Origin: JAKOQB01 sp050258235
Lineage (GTDB): Bacteria > Pseudomonadota > Gammaproteobacteria > Burkholderiales > Burkholderiaceae_F
NCBI GenBank assembly: GCA_050258235.1
Contig: JBLMYK010000145.1
Location: forward strand, 11,906 to 75,905
Direction of reading: 5' to 3'
Length of the DNA stretch: 64,000 nucleotides
Below are positions 46,051 to 54,308 of the stretch, piece by piece. The notes below the pieces were generated by a model that was given only the letters and a program-made list of their open reading frames with translations, was not told where the DNA came from and ran no database searches. Each line of letters begins with the position of its first letter. The first letter of the stretch is position 1. The position numbers and the translations under genes were made by a program.

Positions 46051-47070
46051 CTACGCGTAGCGGCTGCGTGCCAGCGCCGCGCCCTGCGCGAGCGCCTCGA
46101 GCTTCCGGACCGCGAGTTCGCGGTCCATCGGCGCCATGCCGCAGTTGGTGCAGGCGTAGAGGTGGTTCTTCGGCACGTACTGCAGCGCGACGCCGATCGT
46201 GTCGGCGACCTCTTCCGGCGTCTCGACCGTATCGCTCGCGACGTCGATCACGCCGACCAGCACGTCCTTGCCTTCGAGCAGCTTCATCAGGTGCGGCGGC
46301 ACATGCGAGTGGATGCACTCGAGCGACACCTGCCTGATCGAGCTCTTCGCCAGCGCCGGAAACACCTGCTCGTACTGGCGCCACTCTTCGCCGAGCGTCT
46401 TCTTCCAGTCGACGTTGGCCTTGATGCCGTAGCCGTAGCAGATGTGCACGGCTGTCGTGCAGGTGAGCCCCGCCGCCGCGCGTTCGAGTGCCGCGACACC
46501 CCAGTCGGCGGCCTCCTTCATGTAGACATTGAATGCCGGCTCGTCGAACTGGATCACGTCCACGCCGTCGGCCTGCAACGCGCGCGCCTCCTGGTTCAGC
46601 AGATCGGCGAACGCCATCGCCATCTGCACGCGGTCGCCGTAGTAGCGGTCGGCGACCGTGTCGACGATCGTCATCGGGCCGGGCAGCGTGAACTTCAGCT
46701 TCTTCTTCGTGTGTGCGCGCGCGAAGCGCGCTTCCATCGCGTGCACGCGGCCCTTGAGCCGCAGCGGCCCGACCACCTGCGGCACCATCGCCTTGTAGCG
46801 GTCGGCGCGGATGCCCATCTCGACCTTGTGCTCGAAGTCGATGCCCTCGACCGCCTCGAGGAAGCCGTGCACGAAGTGCTGGCGCGACTGCTCGCCGTCG
46901 CTGACGATGTCGAGCCCCGCATCCTCCTGTGCCTTCAGCCACAGCAACGTCGCGTCGCGCTTGGCGGCGGCGAGTTCCTCGCCCTGCGCCTTCCACTGCG
47001 GCCACAGCTTGTGGGTTTCCGCGAGCCAGGCGGGCTTCGGCAGGCTGCCGGCAATCGTGGCTTCGAACAT
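46051..47070 (-). CDS. Cobalamin-independent methionine synthase-type core domain
   Basis: Methyltransferase of the MetE C-terminal domain family, 339 residues. It lacks the N-terminal half of the 750-residue MetE, so it is a core-MetE type. Zinc ligands fit: HICYGYG (His and Cys), SLECIHSH (Glu) and CTNCGMAP (Cys). The LPGPMTIVDT and IQFDEPAF strands are conserved with MetE. Short forms of this kind can take the methyl group from a corrinoid protein or another donor; the donor here is not known. It heads the run with the ROK kinase and O-methyltransferase. Confidence 0.88.
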   Translation of the reverse strand: MFEATIAGSLPKPAWLAETHKLWPQWKAQGEELAAAKRDATLLWLKAQEDAGLDIVSDGEQSRQHFVHGFLEAVEGIDFEHKVEMGIRADRYKAMVPQVVGPLRLKGRVHAMEARFARAHTKKKLKFTLPGPMTIVDTVADRYYGDRVQMAMAFADLLNQEARALQADGVDVIQFDEPAFNVYMKEAADWGVAALERAAAGLTCTTAVHICYGYGIKANVDWKKTLGEEWRQYEQVFPALAKSSIRQVSLECIHSHVPPHLMKLLEGKDVLVGVIDVASDTVETPEEVADTIGVALQYVPKNHLYACTNCGMAPMDRELAVRKLEALAQGAALARSRYA

Positions 47071-47163
47071 CGAGTGCTCCGTGGTTTGAAAGTGCCCACA
47101 GCGTAGCGCCGTCCATCAGCCGGCGCGCCCGCGGTTCCGGCCCGCCGGCGTCGTGCGCTCGCG

Positions 47164-48186
47164 CTATTGCGGAATCGGCTTCAGCGCCAGTTCCTGCTGG
47201 GTGGCCGCGACGAAGCCATACTTCCCGTAGGCGGCGTTCGCCTCGGTCGAGGCGAGGAAGCGCAGGTACCTGGCAGCCGCGTCTGAGCGCGGCGATCCGT
47301 TCATCGCGCCGATCGCATACGACACCTCGTCGCGCAGACTGTCCGCCGGCGGCAGCTGCACCGCATCGACCGGCGCGCCGGCGCGCAGCGCGGCCAGCGT
47401 CTCGGTCTTCCACACGATGCCGGCATCCGACGTGCCGGCGTTGATGCGATCAGGCGTCTCGCGGTGGTGCACCGATGTGAACCAGTTGTTCGGCGTCGTC
47501 TGGCACGAGTTGCACATCTTGCCGGCCGAGATCTGCTCCCAGATGCCATGCCGCTCGAGCACTTTGCGTGCATAGAACTGCATGATTCCCTCGTTGACCG
47601 GATTCGGCATCGACGTGCGCACGTCGGGCCGCACGAGATCCTTGATTCCGCCGATGCGCTTGGGGTTGCCCTTTGCGACCATGATCTCCAGTTCGTTGTG
47701 CATGTAGATCGCGTACTGGTCCATCATGCCCGCGCCCTTCAGTTTCTTCAGGTGGCCGAGGTTCACCGACGCGTAGATGTCAGGACGTCCCCGGTAGTCG
47801 CGACCGTTGTAGCTCCAGCCGCCGGCCATGATCGCGTCCAGCAGCAGTCCCGGCGGCAACGTGATCAGACCGACCTGGATTCCCGGGTGCGACTTCTGAA
47901 ACGCGTGCACCACGTCGTCCATCGCGAAGAACTGGTTGCCCGCCAGCCACAGGATCAGGCCCGCTTCCTGCTGCATGCGCCCGAGCGCATCGGCGCCGGC
48001 GACGATCTGGCCGTTGGCCAGGTACAGCTTGATGTCGGGATCCTTGTCCTTCGGAATCACCGCCAGCTTGGCCGGCGTTGCGGCAGGCGGGGCGGTTTTC
48101 GTCGTGGGTCCCGTCTGCGCGCAGCCGGCGATCAGCGCGCAGCAGGCCGCGGCGGCTGCGATCAGGAAGTTCTTCGTTCGGGTCAT
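47164..48186 (-). CDS. Solute-binding lipoprotein, molybdate-binding-like (orphan)
   Basis: The 340 residues begin with a lipoprotein signal ending LIAGC (Cys 22), followed by a threonine- and proline-rich linker. The mature domain resembles type 2 substrate-binding proteins of the ModA group (LYLANGQIVAGADALGRMQQ, then DIYASVNLGHLKKLK and IGAMNGSPRS). Unusual for the family is MCNSCQTTPNNWFTSVHHRE at 224-243, with C225, C228, H240 and H241, which could be a metal or redox site. No permease or ATPase of this family is adjacent; the pot genes upstream belong to a different type. Substrate unknown. Confidence 0.75.
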   Translation of the reverse strand: MTRTKNFLIAAAAACCALIAGCAQTGPTTKTAPPAATPAKLAVIPKDKDPDIKLYLANGQIVAGADALGRMQQEAGLILWLAGNQFFAMDDVVHAFQKSHPGIQVGLITLPPGLLLDAIMAGGWSYNGRDYRGRPDIYASVNLGHLKKLKGAGMMDQYAIYMHNELEIMVAKGNPKRIGGIKDLVRPDVRTSMPNPVNEGIMQFYARKVLERHGIWEQISAGKMCNSCQTTPNNWFTSVHHRETPDRINAGTSDAGIVWKTETLAALRAGAPVDAVQLPPADSLRDEVSYAIGAMNGSPRSDAAARYLRFLASTEANAAYGKYGFVAATQQELALKPIPQ

Positions 48187-48438
48187 CGTCCGTCTCCTCG
48201 TATGTCGTTGTCAAATGCGTGGTACGCGGAGGTGACGGCGCCTGGCTGCGCACGAACCGGCCGTGCGCGGGGGCAGAAATCGCAGCGCGGCGAATCCTCG
48301 CTGCTCCGCTTCCCGACACCAGACCGACCGAGTGCAGCCGGCACCGAGCGACCGCCGCGCGCGCATTCTGCGCAGGATGCGCGGACTGGACAAGAGCGGA
48401 GGTGTCGGCAGGTGCGGCGGTCGCGTTGCAGCGGCTTC

Positions 48439-49260
48439 CTACGCGCGCATGCGAAGCCGTTCGGCGCGCCGGCGCAGCCACTCACCGAGAATCAGCAGCA
48501 GACAGGCCAGCAGCACCAGCAGCGTGCCCGCCGCGGTGATGGTGAGACTGATGTTGTCGTTGATGCCGGCGAACATCTGGCGTGGCAGCGTGCGCTGACC
48601 GGGGCCAGTCAGCAGCAGCGCGACAACGACCTCGTCGAACGACGTGGCGAACGCGAACAGCGCACCCGAGAAGATTCCGGGAAACAGGATCGGCAGCGCC
48701 ACCTTGCGGAACGCCAGCCACGGCGGGGCCCCGAGGCTCGCGGCCGCGTTCAGCAGGTTGCGATCGAAGCCCGACAGCGTGCTGAGCACCGTCACCAGCA
48801 CGAACGGGCAGCCGAGCGCCGCGTGCGCCAGCATCAGCCCGAGATAACCGTCCGTGAGGCCGACGCGGGCGAACGCAAAGTACACGCCGACCGCGACGAT
48901 CACCACGGGCACCACGAGAGGCGACAGCAGCACGGCGAACAGCAGCCGGCGCAGCGGGAAGCGCGCGCGCCAGAAGCCGAACGCGGCCAGCGTGCCGAGC
49001 GTGGTCGCGATCAGCGTGGCGCCGCTGCCGACGATCAGGCTGTTCTTCAGCGCCGGCAGCCACAGGTCGGAGGTGAAGAAGTCCTCGTACCACCGCAGCG
49101 ACAGACCCGGCAGCGGAAAATGCAGGAACGAGCCGGCCGAGAACGACAGCGGCACGATCACGAGGATCGGCGCCATCAGGAACACCAGCACCAGCACGGC
49201 GAACGTCCACAGCGCGTAGCGCGCCGCGCGCTGGCCGGTGGTTTCGTATGCGGTGTTCAT
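48439..49260 (-). CDS. potC: Polyamine ABC transporter permease PotC-type
   Basis: The 273 residues contain about six membrane helices and the EAA loop (AASLGAPPWLAFRKVALPILFPG) that contacts the ATPase. Together with PotB it forms the channel for spermidine or putrescine. The family resemblance is to PotC/PotI. It lies 210 bases after potB, an unusual gap for this operon, which holds a long palindrome. The ORF continues to a 40-base gap upstream region with no competing start. Confidence 0.85.
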   Translation of the reverse strand: MNTAYETTGQRAARYALWTFAVLVLVFLMAPILVIVPLSFSAGSFLHFPLPGLSLRWYEDFFTSDLWLPALKNSLIVGSGATLIATTLGTLAAFGFWRARFPLRRLLFAVLLSPLVVPVVIVAVGVYFAFARVGLTDGYLGLMLAHAALGCPFVLVTVLSTLSGFDRNLLNAAASLGAPPWLAFRKVALPILFPGIFSGALFAFATSFDEVVVALLLTGPGQRTLPRQMFAGINDNISLTITAAGTLLVLLACLLLILGEWLRRRAERLRMRA

Positions 49261-49302
49261 GGCCCGGGACGTAGCAGCCAGTGGGCGCGCCCATGCTGGC
49301 TA

Positions 49303-49413
49303 GGGGAGCACGAGGGGGCGGAGGCGGGGTTTCGCGAAGCGCAAGCTTCGCGCGGCCGCAGCGGCGAGCGCCTGCAAGCGCGAGACTGGATCTGCCGAGC
49401 CCCCTCGTTCCCC
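49303..49413. repeat. Imperfect palindrome in the potB-potC gap
   Basis: The outer arms are AGGGGAGCACGAGGGGGC (49302-49319) and GCCCCCTCGTTCCCC (49399-49413), which pair along about 13-15 bases. At the centre is a perfect 8-base-pair hairpin CGCGAAGC-GCAA-GCTTCGCG (49333-49352) with a GNRA-type tetraloop. The element is noncoding in all frames as far as can be seen and sits inside the pot operon. No second copy was found in this window. It could be an RNA structure or a small repeat element. Confidence 0.7.
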
Positions 49414-49470
49414 ACCTTCCCGCAGGGATGAGTCGCCGTGCGAGTAACTATTTGGGGGATCTTCATCGAC

Positions 49471-50706
49471 TCATCCCATCCGAATCTTGTCGATGCCGAC
49501 CAGGCGGTCGTACACGTAGTACAGCGTCATCGTGGCCGCGAGCAGCACCAGCGACAGCGCGGCAGCCATGCCCCAGTTGATCGTCTTGCTCGCATAGAAC
49601 GCGACAAAGTAAGACAGCATCTGGTCGTCGGCGCCGCCGACCAGCGCCGGCGTGATGTAGTAGCCGAGCGCCTGGATGAAGACCATCAGTACGCCGGCGC
49701 CCACGCCCGGCAGCGTCTGCGGCGCGTACACGCGCCAGAACGCGGTCGCGGGCCTGGCGCCGAGCGACAGCGCCGCGCGCACGTGCACCGGCGGGATGCT
49801 CTTCATCACCGCATACAGCGGCAGCACCATGAACGGCAGCAGCACGTGCGTCATCGCCGCATAGACGGCAGCGCGCCGGTACAGCATTTCGAGCGGCACC
49901 TTGATCAGGTCGGCGCGCAGCAGCGCCTCGTTGATCACGCCCTCGTGTTGCAGCAGCACGATCCACGCGGAAGTGCGCACCAGCAGCGAGGTCCAGAACG
50001 GCAGCAGCACGAAGACCAGCAGGATGTTGGCCGTGCGCGTCGGCGCTTGCGCCAGCGCGTAGGCGAGCGGGTAGCCGAGCAGCAGGCACAGGATCGTCAC
50101 CGCGGCGGCAATCGAAAAAGTGCGGCCGAGTATCTGCACGAAGATCGCCTCGTCGGCCGGGGCGCTCTGCAGGTGCCCGGACGCGGCGCGCTTCAGGTCG
50201 ACTGCCGCCAGCAGGAACAGCGACGTGGTCGGCCCCGCCGCGCGCGCGATCGCGCCCCAGGTTTCCGTCTGGCCCCACAGGGGATCGATCGCCAGCAGCG
50301 TGTCGCGCGCCGAACCTTCCAGCTTGTCCGGCAGCGCCCGGCCGGTGGCGAACATCAGCGAGCGGAAACCGCTGACGTCGTAGTTCAGCCGCGTCGCCGC
50401 CGGCGCCAGCGTGCCGGCCGCGCGCGCCGCACGCACGTCGGTGATCAGCGCGGCAAAGGTCGCCTCGTCCGGCAGGCCGTGCCCGTCCCAGCGCTTGATC
50501 TCGTGCGCCACGTGGGGCATCAGCTCCGACAGCTCCGTATCGACGAAGCTGCGCCCGAGCAATGCGCCGATCGGCCCGAGGAAGGTCAGCAGCAGGAAAA
50601 GAAGCAGCGGCGCGGTGAGCAGCGCCGCCTTGAGTTTCTTCGCACGCTCCGCCCGCGCCAGCTGCGCGGCGAGGGGGGAGCGGCCGATGGCTATTTCGCC
50701 AGCCAC
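49471..50706 (-). CDS. potB: Polyamine ABC transporter permease PotB-type, with insertion
   Basis: The 411 residues are about 100 longer than PotB of E. coli. The first helix (LLTAPLLLFLLLTFLGPIG, about 32-50) is followed by a roughly 120-residue soluble insertion (about 51-170, TELSELMPHVAHEIKRWDG onwards), probably periplasmic. Five further helices and the EAA loop (LSLGARPATAFWRVYAPQTLPG) follow. The start overlaps the potD stop by 16 bases, so translation is coupled. Related long PotB forms occur in Burkholderiales, from memory. Confidence 0.85.
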   Translation of the reverse strand: MAGEIAIGRSPLAAQLARAERAKKLKAALLTAPLLLFLLLTFLGPIGALLGRSFVDTELSELMPHVAHEIKRWDGHGLPDEATFAALITDVRAARAAGTLAPAATRLNYDVSGFRSLMFATGRALPDKLEGSARDTLLAIDPLWGQTETWGAIARAAGPTTSLFLLAAVDLKRAASGHLQSAPADEAIFVQILGRTFSIAAAVTILCLLLGYPLAYALAQAPTRTANILLVFVLLPFWTSLLVRTSAWIVLLQHEGVINEALLRADLIKVPLEMLYRRAAVYAAMTHVLLPFMVLPLYAVMKSIPPVHVRAALSLGARPATAFWRVYAPQTLPGVGAGVLMVFIQALGYYITPALVGGADDQMLSYFVAFYASKTINWGMAAALSLVLLAATMTLYYVYDRLVGIDKIRMG

Positions 50707-51740
50707 GCGTTGAAGCGCTGGTTCAGCTTGTCGAGATTCTCGAGCCAGAACTTGTCGTTGATGTACAGCGCCGAATTCAGGTGCACCGGATTCGTCGGCA
50801 GGTCAGGCAGCAGCGACTTGTCGACCAGCGCGGTCGCGGCTGCGTTGGTCACGCCGTACGGGATGTATTTCGGCAGGTTCTTCTGGTTCTGCGCGTCGCT
50901 GACGAACGCGAGGAATTGCTCGGCCTTCGCCTTGTTGGGCGAGCCTTTCATGATCACCCACGAGTCGATCGTGTACAGGCTGCCCGGCCAGCTCATCTTG
51001 AAGTTCTTCTTGTCGGTCTTGTTGGCGGCAGCGATGCGGCCGTTGTAGGCCGACACCATCGCGGCCTCGCCGGAGGCGAGCATCTGCGGCGGCTGCGAGC
51101 CCTTCTCCCACCAGATCAGGTTCGGCTTCAACTGCGACAGCTTGTTGAACGCGCGGTCGACGCCGGCCGGAGTCGACAGCACCTTGTAGACGTCCGCTGG
51201 CGCCACGCCGTCGGCGATCAGCGCGATCTCGAGGTTGGTCTTCGGGCCCTTGCGCAGTGCGCGCTTGCCGGGGAACTTCTTCACGTCCCAGAAGTCCTTC
51301 CAGCTCTTCGGACCGTCCTTGAACTTGTCGCCGTCATAGGCGAGCACGAAGTTGTAGACGATCGCACCGACGCCGCAATCGTTGACCGCGTTCTTCAGGA
51401 ACTTGTCGCGGCCGCCGAGCTTGGCCCAGTCGATCTTCTCGAACAGCCCCTCCTCGCAGCCGAGCAGCAGCTCTTCGCTCTCGACCTGCACCACGTCCCA
51501 GTTGTTCGCGCCGCCCTGGATCTTGGCGCGCAGCACGCCGACGCCGCCGTCCCAGCTTTCGTCGACCATCTTGATGCCGGTCTTCTGCATGAACGGCTTG
51601 AAGTACGCCTCCTTCTGCGCGTCCTGGTACGCGCCTCCCCACGACACGACCGACAGGTCTCTCTGCGCGCTGGCCGCGCCGCTGCCGATCGCCAACGCCG
51701 CGCCGAGCGCGACCATTGCTGCCCTGACCTTGAACGACAT
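50691..51740 (-). CDS. potD: Polyamine-binding periplasmic protein PotD/PotF-type
   Basis: Type 2 binding protein for spermidine or putrescine. From the ATG at 51740 it has 349 residues and a Sec signal peptide (MVALGAALAIGSGAASAQ). The mature start RDLSVVSWGGAYQDAQKEAYF is typical, as are ESWDGGVGVLRAKIQGG and the acidic and aromatic residues that hold the amine (DVVQVESEELL, W, D). GAGGAGGAG precedes the ATG. A longer frame to 51812 is not needed. It lies between potA and potB. Confidence 0.9.
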   Translation of the reverse strand: MSFKVRAAMVALGAALAIGSGAASAQRDLSVVSWGGAYQDAQKEAYFKPFMQKTGIKMVDESWDGGVGVLRAKIQGGANNWDVVQVESEELLLGCEEGLFEKIDWAKLGGRDKFLKNAVNDCGVGAIVYNFVLAYDGDKFKDGPKSWKDFWDVKKFPGKRALRKGPKTNLEIALIADGVAPADVYKVLSTPAGVDRAFNKLSQLKPNLIWWEKGSQPPQMLASGEAAMVSAYNGRIAAANKTDKKNFKMSWPGSLYTIDSWVIMKGSPNKAKAEQFLAFVSDAQNQKNLPKYIPYGVTNAAATALVDKSLLPDLPTNPVHLNSALYINDKFWLENLDKLNQRFNAWLAK

Positions 51741-51775
51741 TGTTGCTCCTCCTCTGAAAGAGACGCTATTACGGA

Positions 51776-52864
51776 TTACTGCGGGAATACGACTGTACTC
51801 GCGGCCGGCCACAACGCCATCGCCGGTGCCCCGGCCGACGGGATGCCGGCGGCCTGCTGGATCGGCATCGTCGCCACCAGTTCGCCGGCCGCGCTCTTCA
51901 GCCGCACGCGGACGTGGCTACCGAGGAAGATCGTCTCCTCGACCAGGCCTGCCAGTGCGTTGAATTCTCCCGGCGGGTCGGCGGGCGCGCTGACCGCGAC
52001 GCGCTCCGGGCGTACCGACACCATGGCGCGCGCCGGCACGGCGCAGGCCGCGGTCGTGCGCCCGCGCAGCCGCACGCCGCCGGCGACCTCGGCGACGCAC
52101 GCGCCGTCGCCGTCGATGGCAACCACGTCGCCCGCGATCCGGTTGTTCTCGCCGATGAACGACGCGACGAACAGGTTTGCCGGCTGCTCGTAGATCGTCT
52201 GCGGATCCGCGATCTGCTGGATGCGGCCGGCGTGGAACACCGCGATGCGGTCGGACATCGTCAGCGCCTCGGACTGGTCGTGCGTGACGTACACCATCGT
52301 GATGCCGAGCCGCTCGTGCAGGCCGCGCAGCTCGAGCTGCATTTCCTCGCGCAACTGCTTGTCGAGCGCGCCGAGCGGCTCGTCCATCAGGATCAGCTGC
52401 GGCTCGAACACCAGCGCGCGCGCCACTGCGACGCGCTGCTGCTGTCCGCCCGACAGCTGCCCCGGCATCCGCTGCGCCATGGCGGGAAGGCGCACCATCT
52501 CGAGCGCACGCCGCACGCGCGCCTCCGCATCGGACTTGCCGATACCGCGCACCGACAAGGGAAAGGCGAGGTTCTCGCCGACCGTCATATGCGGGAACAG
52601 TGCGTAGTTCTGGAACACCATGCCGAAATTGCGCTTGTACGGCGGCAGCGCATCGATCGGCTTTCCCTTCAGGCGGATATGGCCAGCGGTCGGCCGCTCG
52701 AAGCCGGCCAGCATCATCAGCGTGGTGGTCTTGCCTGATCCGCTGGGCCCCAGCAGCGACAGGAACTCACCCTCGGCGATCGACAGCAGCAGCTGGTCGA
52801 CGACGTTGGTCACTCCGTCATAGGTCTTGCAGACCTGATCGAAGTCGACGAAGTGCATGGTCAT
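51776..52864 (-). CDS. potA: Polyamine ABC transporter ATPase PotA
   Basis: The 362 residues carry Walker A LLGPSGSGKTTTLMML near 38-53, the signature LSGGQQQRVAVARAL, Walker B LILMDEPLGALDKQLRE and VTHDQSEALTMSDR. A TOBE domain ends the protein. FVDFDQVCKTYDGV is like PotA N-termini. It heads potA-potD-potB-potC on the minus strand, 48 bases downstream of gabT, so gabT and pot may be cotranscribed. Confidence 0.93.
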   Translation of the reverse strand: MTMHFVDFDQVCKTYDGVTNVVDQLLLSIAEGEFLSLLGPSGSGKTTTLMMLAGFERPTAGHIRLKGKPIDALPPYKRNFGMVFQNYALFPHMTVGENLAFPLSVRGIGKSDAEARVRRALEMVRLPAMAQRMPGQLSGGQQQRVAVARALVFEPQLILMDEPLGALDKQLREEMQLELRGLHERLGITMVYVTHDQSEALTMSDRIAVFHAGRIQQIADPQTIYEQPANLFVASFIGENNRIAGDVVAIDGDGACVAEVAGGVRLRGRTTAACAVPARAMVSVRPERVAVSAPADPPGEFNALAGLVEETIFLGSHVRVRLKSAAGELVATMPIQQAAGIPSAGAPAMALWPAASTVVFPQ

Positions 52865-52912
52865 CGGTGGCTGCGCATGGCTGCGGCACGTCGCGACTGC
52901 ATGGTGCGGGCT

Positions 52913-54181
52913 TCAGTCTCCGAGTGCCTGCGTCAGCGTCGCCAGGGCCGCGTCGAATTGCGGCTGTGGAATCGTGAGGGGGTAGAGAAAGCGAATCACG
53001 TTGCCATGGGTGCCACAGGTTAGCAGCACCAGGCCGCGCTGCAGCGCACGCTCCTGAACACGCTTGGCGTGCGCAGCGCTCGGCTCGCCTGTCGCCGGAT
53101 CCAGGAACTCCGCCGCCACCATCGAGCCCAGCCCGCGAACTTCGGCCAGTGCCGGACACACGCCGCGCAGGCCCTGCAGGTGTTCCGTCAGTCGTCGGCC
53201 GAGGCTGACTGCGCGCTCGCACAGCTGCTCGGACGCGATGATGTCGAGCACCGCGTGGGCAGCCGCGACCGCCAGCGGATTGCCCGCATAGGTTCCGCCC
53301 AGCCCGCCCGGTGCGGGCGCGTCCATGATCTCTGCTCGGCCGCAGACCGCCGACAGCGGCATTCCGCCTCCCAGGCTCTTGGCGATGGCCATCAGGTCCG
53401 GCTGGACCGAGTGGTGCTCCATCGCGAACAGCTTGCCGGTGCGCCCGAAGCCGGTCTGAACCTCATCGGCAATCAGGACGATGCCGTGGCGGTCGCAGAC
53501 TTCGCGCAGGCGGACGAGCAATTCGGGAGGAGCGACGTTGAACCCGCCTTCGCCCTGCACCGGTTCGATGATGATCGCCGCGATGCGCTGCGGCTCCACG
53601 TCGGACTTGAACAGCGTTTCGAGCGCCGCCATGCTGGCGTCGACCGAGACCCCGTGCAGCGGATGCGGAAACGGCAGGTGAAAGATCTCCGGCGGAAACG
53701 GACCAAAGCCGGCCTTGTAGGGATCGACCTTGCCTGTCAGCGCCAGTCCCATCAGCGTGCGGCCGTGAAAGGCGCCGCTGAAGGCGATGACGCCGGGGCG
53801 CCGCGTGTGGGCGCGCGCAATCTTGATTGCGTTTTCCACCGCCTCGGCGCCGGTGGTGAACAGCGCCGTCTTCTTCGCCCCGCTGATCGGCACGACGCCA
53901 TTGATGCGCTCCATCAAGGCGATCGCACTCTCGTACGGCACGATCTGATAGGCGGTGTGAGTGAATCGATCGAGCTGAGCGCGGATCGCCGCCACGACTT
54001 TCGGGTGGCGATGGCCGGTGTTCAGTACCGCAATTCCGGCGGCGAAGTCGGTGTAGGCGCGGCCTTCGTCGTCCCACAAGGTCGCGTTCTCGGCCCGTGC
54101 GGCGAAGAATCCCGCCATCACGCCCACGCCCCTCGGCGAGGCGGCGAGGCGGCGCTGCTGAATTTCCTGCGGAGAAGTCAT
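52913..54181 (-). CDS. gabT: 4-aminobutyrate aminotransferase
   Basis: PLP-dependent class III aminotransferase that converts GABA and 2-oxoglutarate to succinate semialdehyde and glutamate. The 422 residues show the GabT pattern: DDEGRAYTDFAAGIAVLNTGH, the PLP-contacting FHGRTLMG, VLIADEVQTGFGRTGK and the lysine-containing AIAKSLGGGMPLSAV. The position beside a polyamine importer and a MocR regulator fits putrescine to GABA to succinate breakdown. It is divergent from the regulator with 127 bases between. Confidence 0.93.
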   Translation of the reverse strand: MTSPQEIQQRRLAASPRGVGVMAGFFAARAENATLWDDEGRAYTDFAAGIAVLNTGHRHPKVVAAIRAQLDRFTHTAYQIVPYESAIALMERINGVVPISGAKKTALFTTGAEAVENAIKIARAHTRRPGVIAFSGAFHGRTLMGLALTGKVDPYKAGFGPFPPEIFHLPFPHPLHGVSVDASMAALETLFKSDVEPQRIAAIIIEPVQGEGGFNVAPPELLVRLREVCDRHGIVLIADEVQTGFGRTGKLFAMEHHSVQPDLMAIAKSLGGGMPLSAVCGRAEIMDAPAPGGLGGTYAGNPLAVAAAHAVLDIIASEQLCERAVSLGRRLTEHLQGLRGVCPALAEVRGLGSMVAAEFLDPATGEPSAAHAKRVQERALQRGLVLLTCGTHGNVIRFLYPLTIPQPQFDAALATLTQALGD

Positions 54182-54266
54182 GAGGTCTCCCGGCGCCCAA
54201 CGTGGCGCGGATCGGGCACGAATTACATTCCGGATTGGCCCCTACAATCCAGCACCACTTCGGGCG

Positions 54267-54282
54267 ATTGGATGGTGCCAAT
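54267..54282. promoter_or_regulatory. Candidate operator between gabT and its MocR-type regulator
   Basis: The palindrome ATTGGATGGTGCCAAT (ATTGG-N6-CCAAT) lies 27 bases before the regulator ATG. A related half, ATTGG, occurs again at 54234-54238, and TACAAT at 54243-54248 could be a -10 on the plus strand. MocR/GabR proteins often bind short direct or inverted repeats here. The link is positional. Confidence 0.5.
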
Positions 54283-54308
54283 TGCGATCGCTTGCCTGCG
54301 ATCAGATC

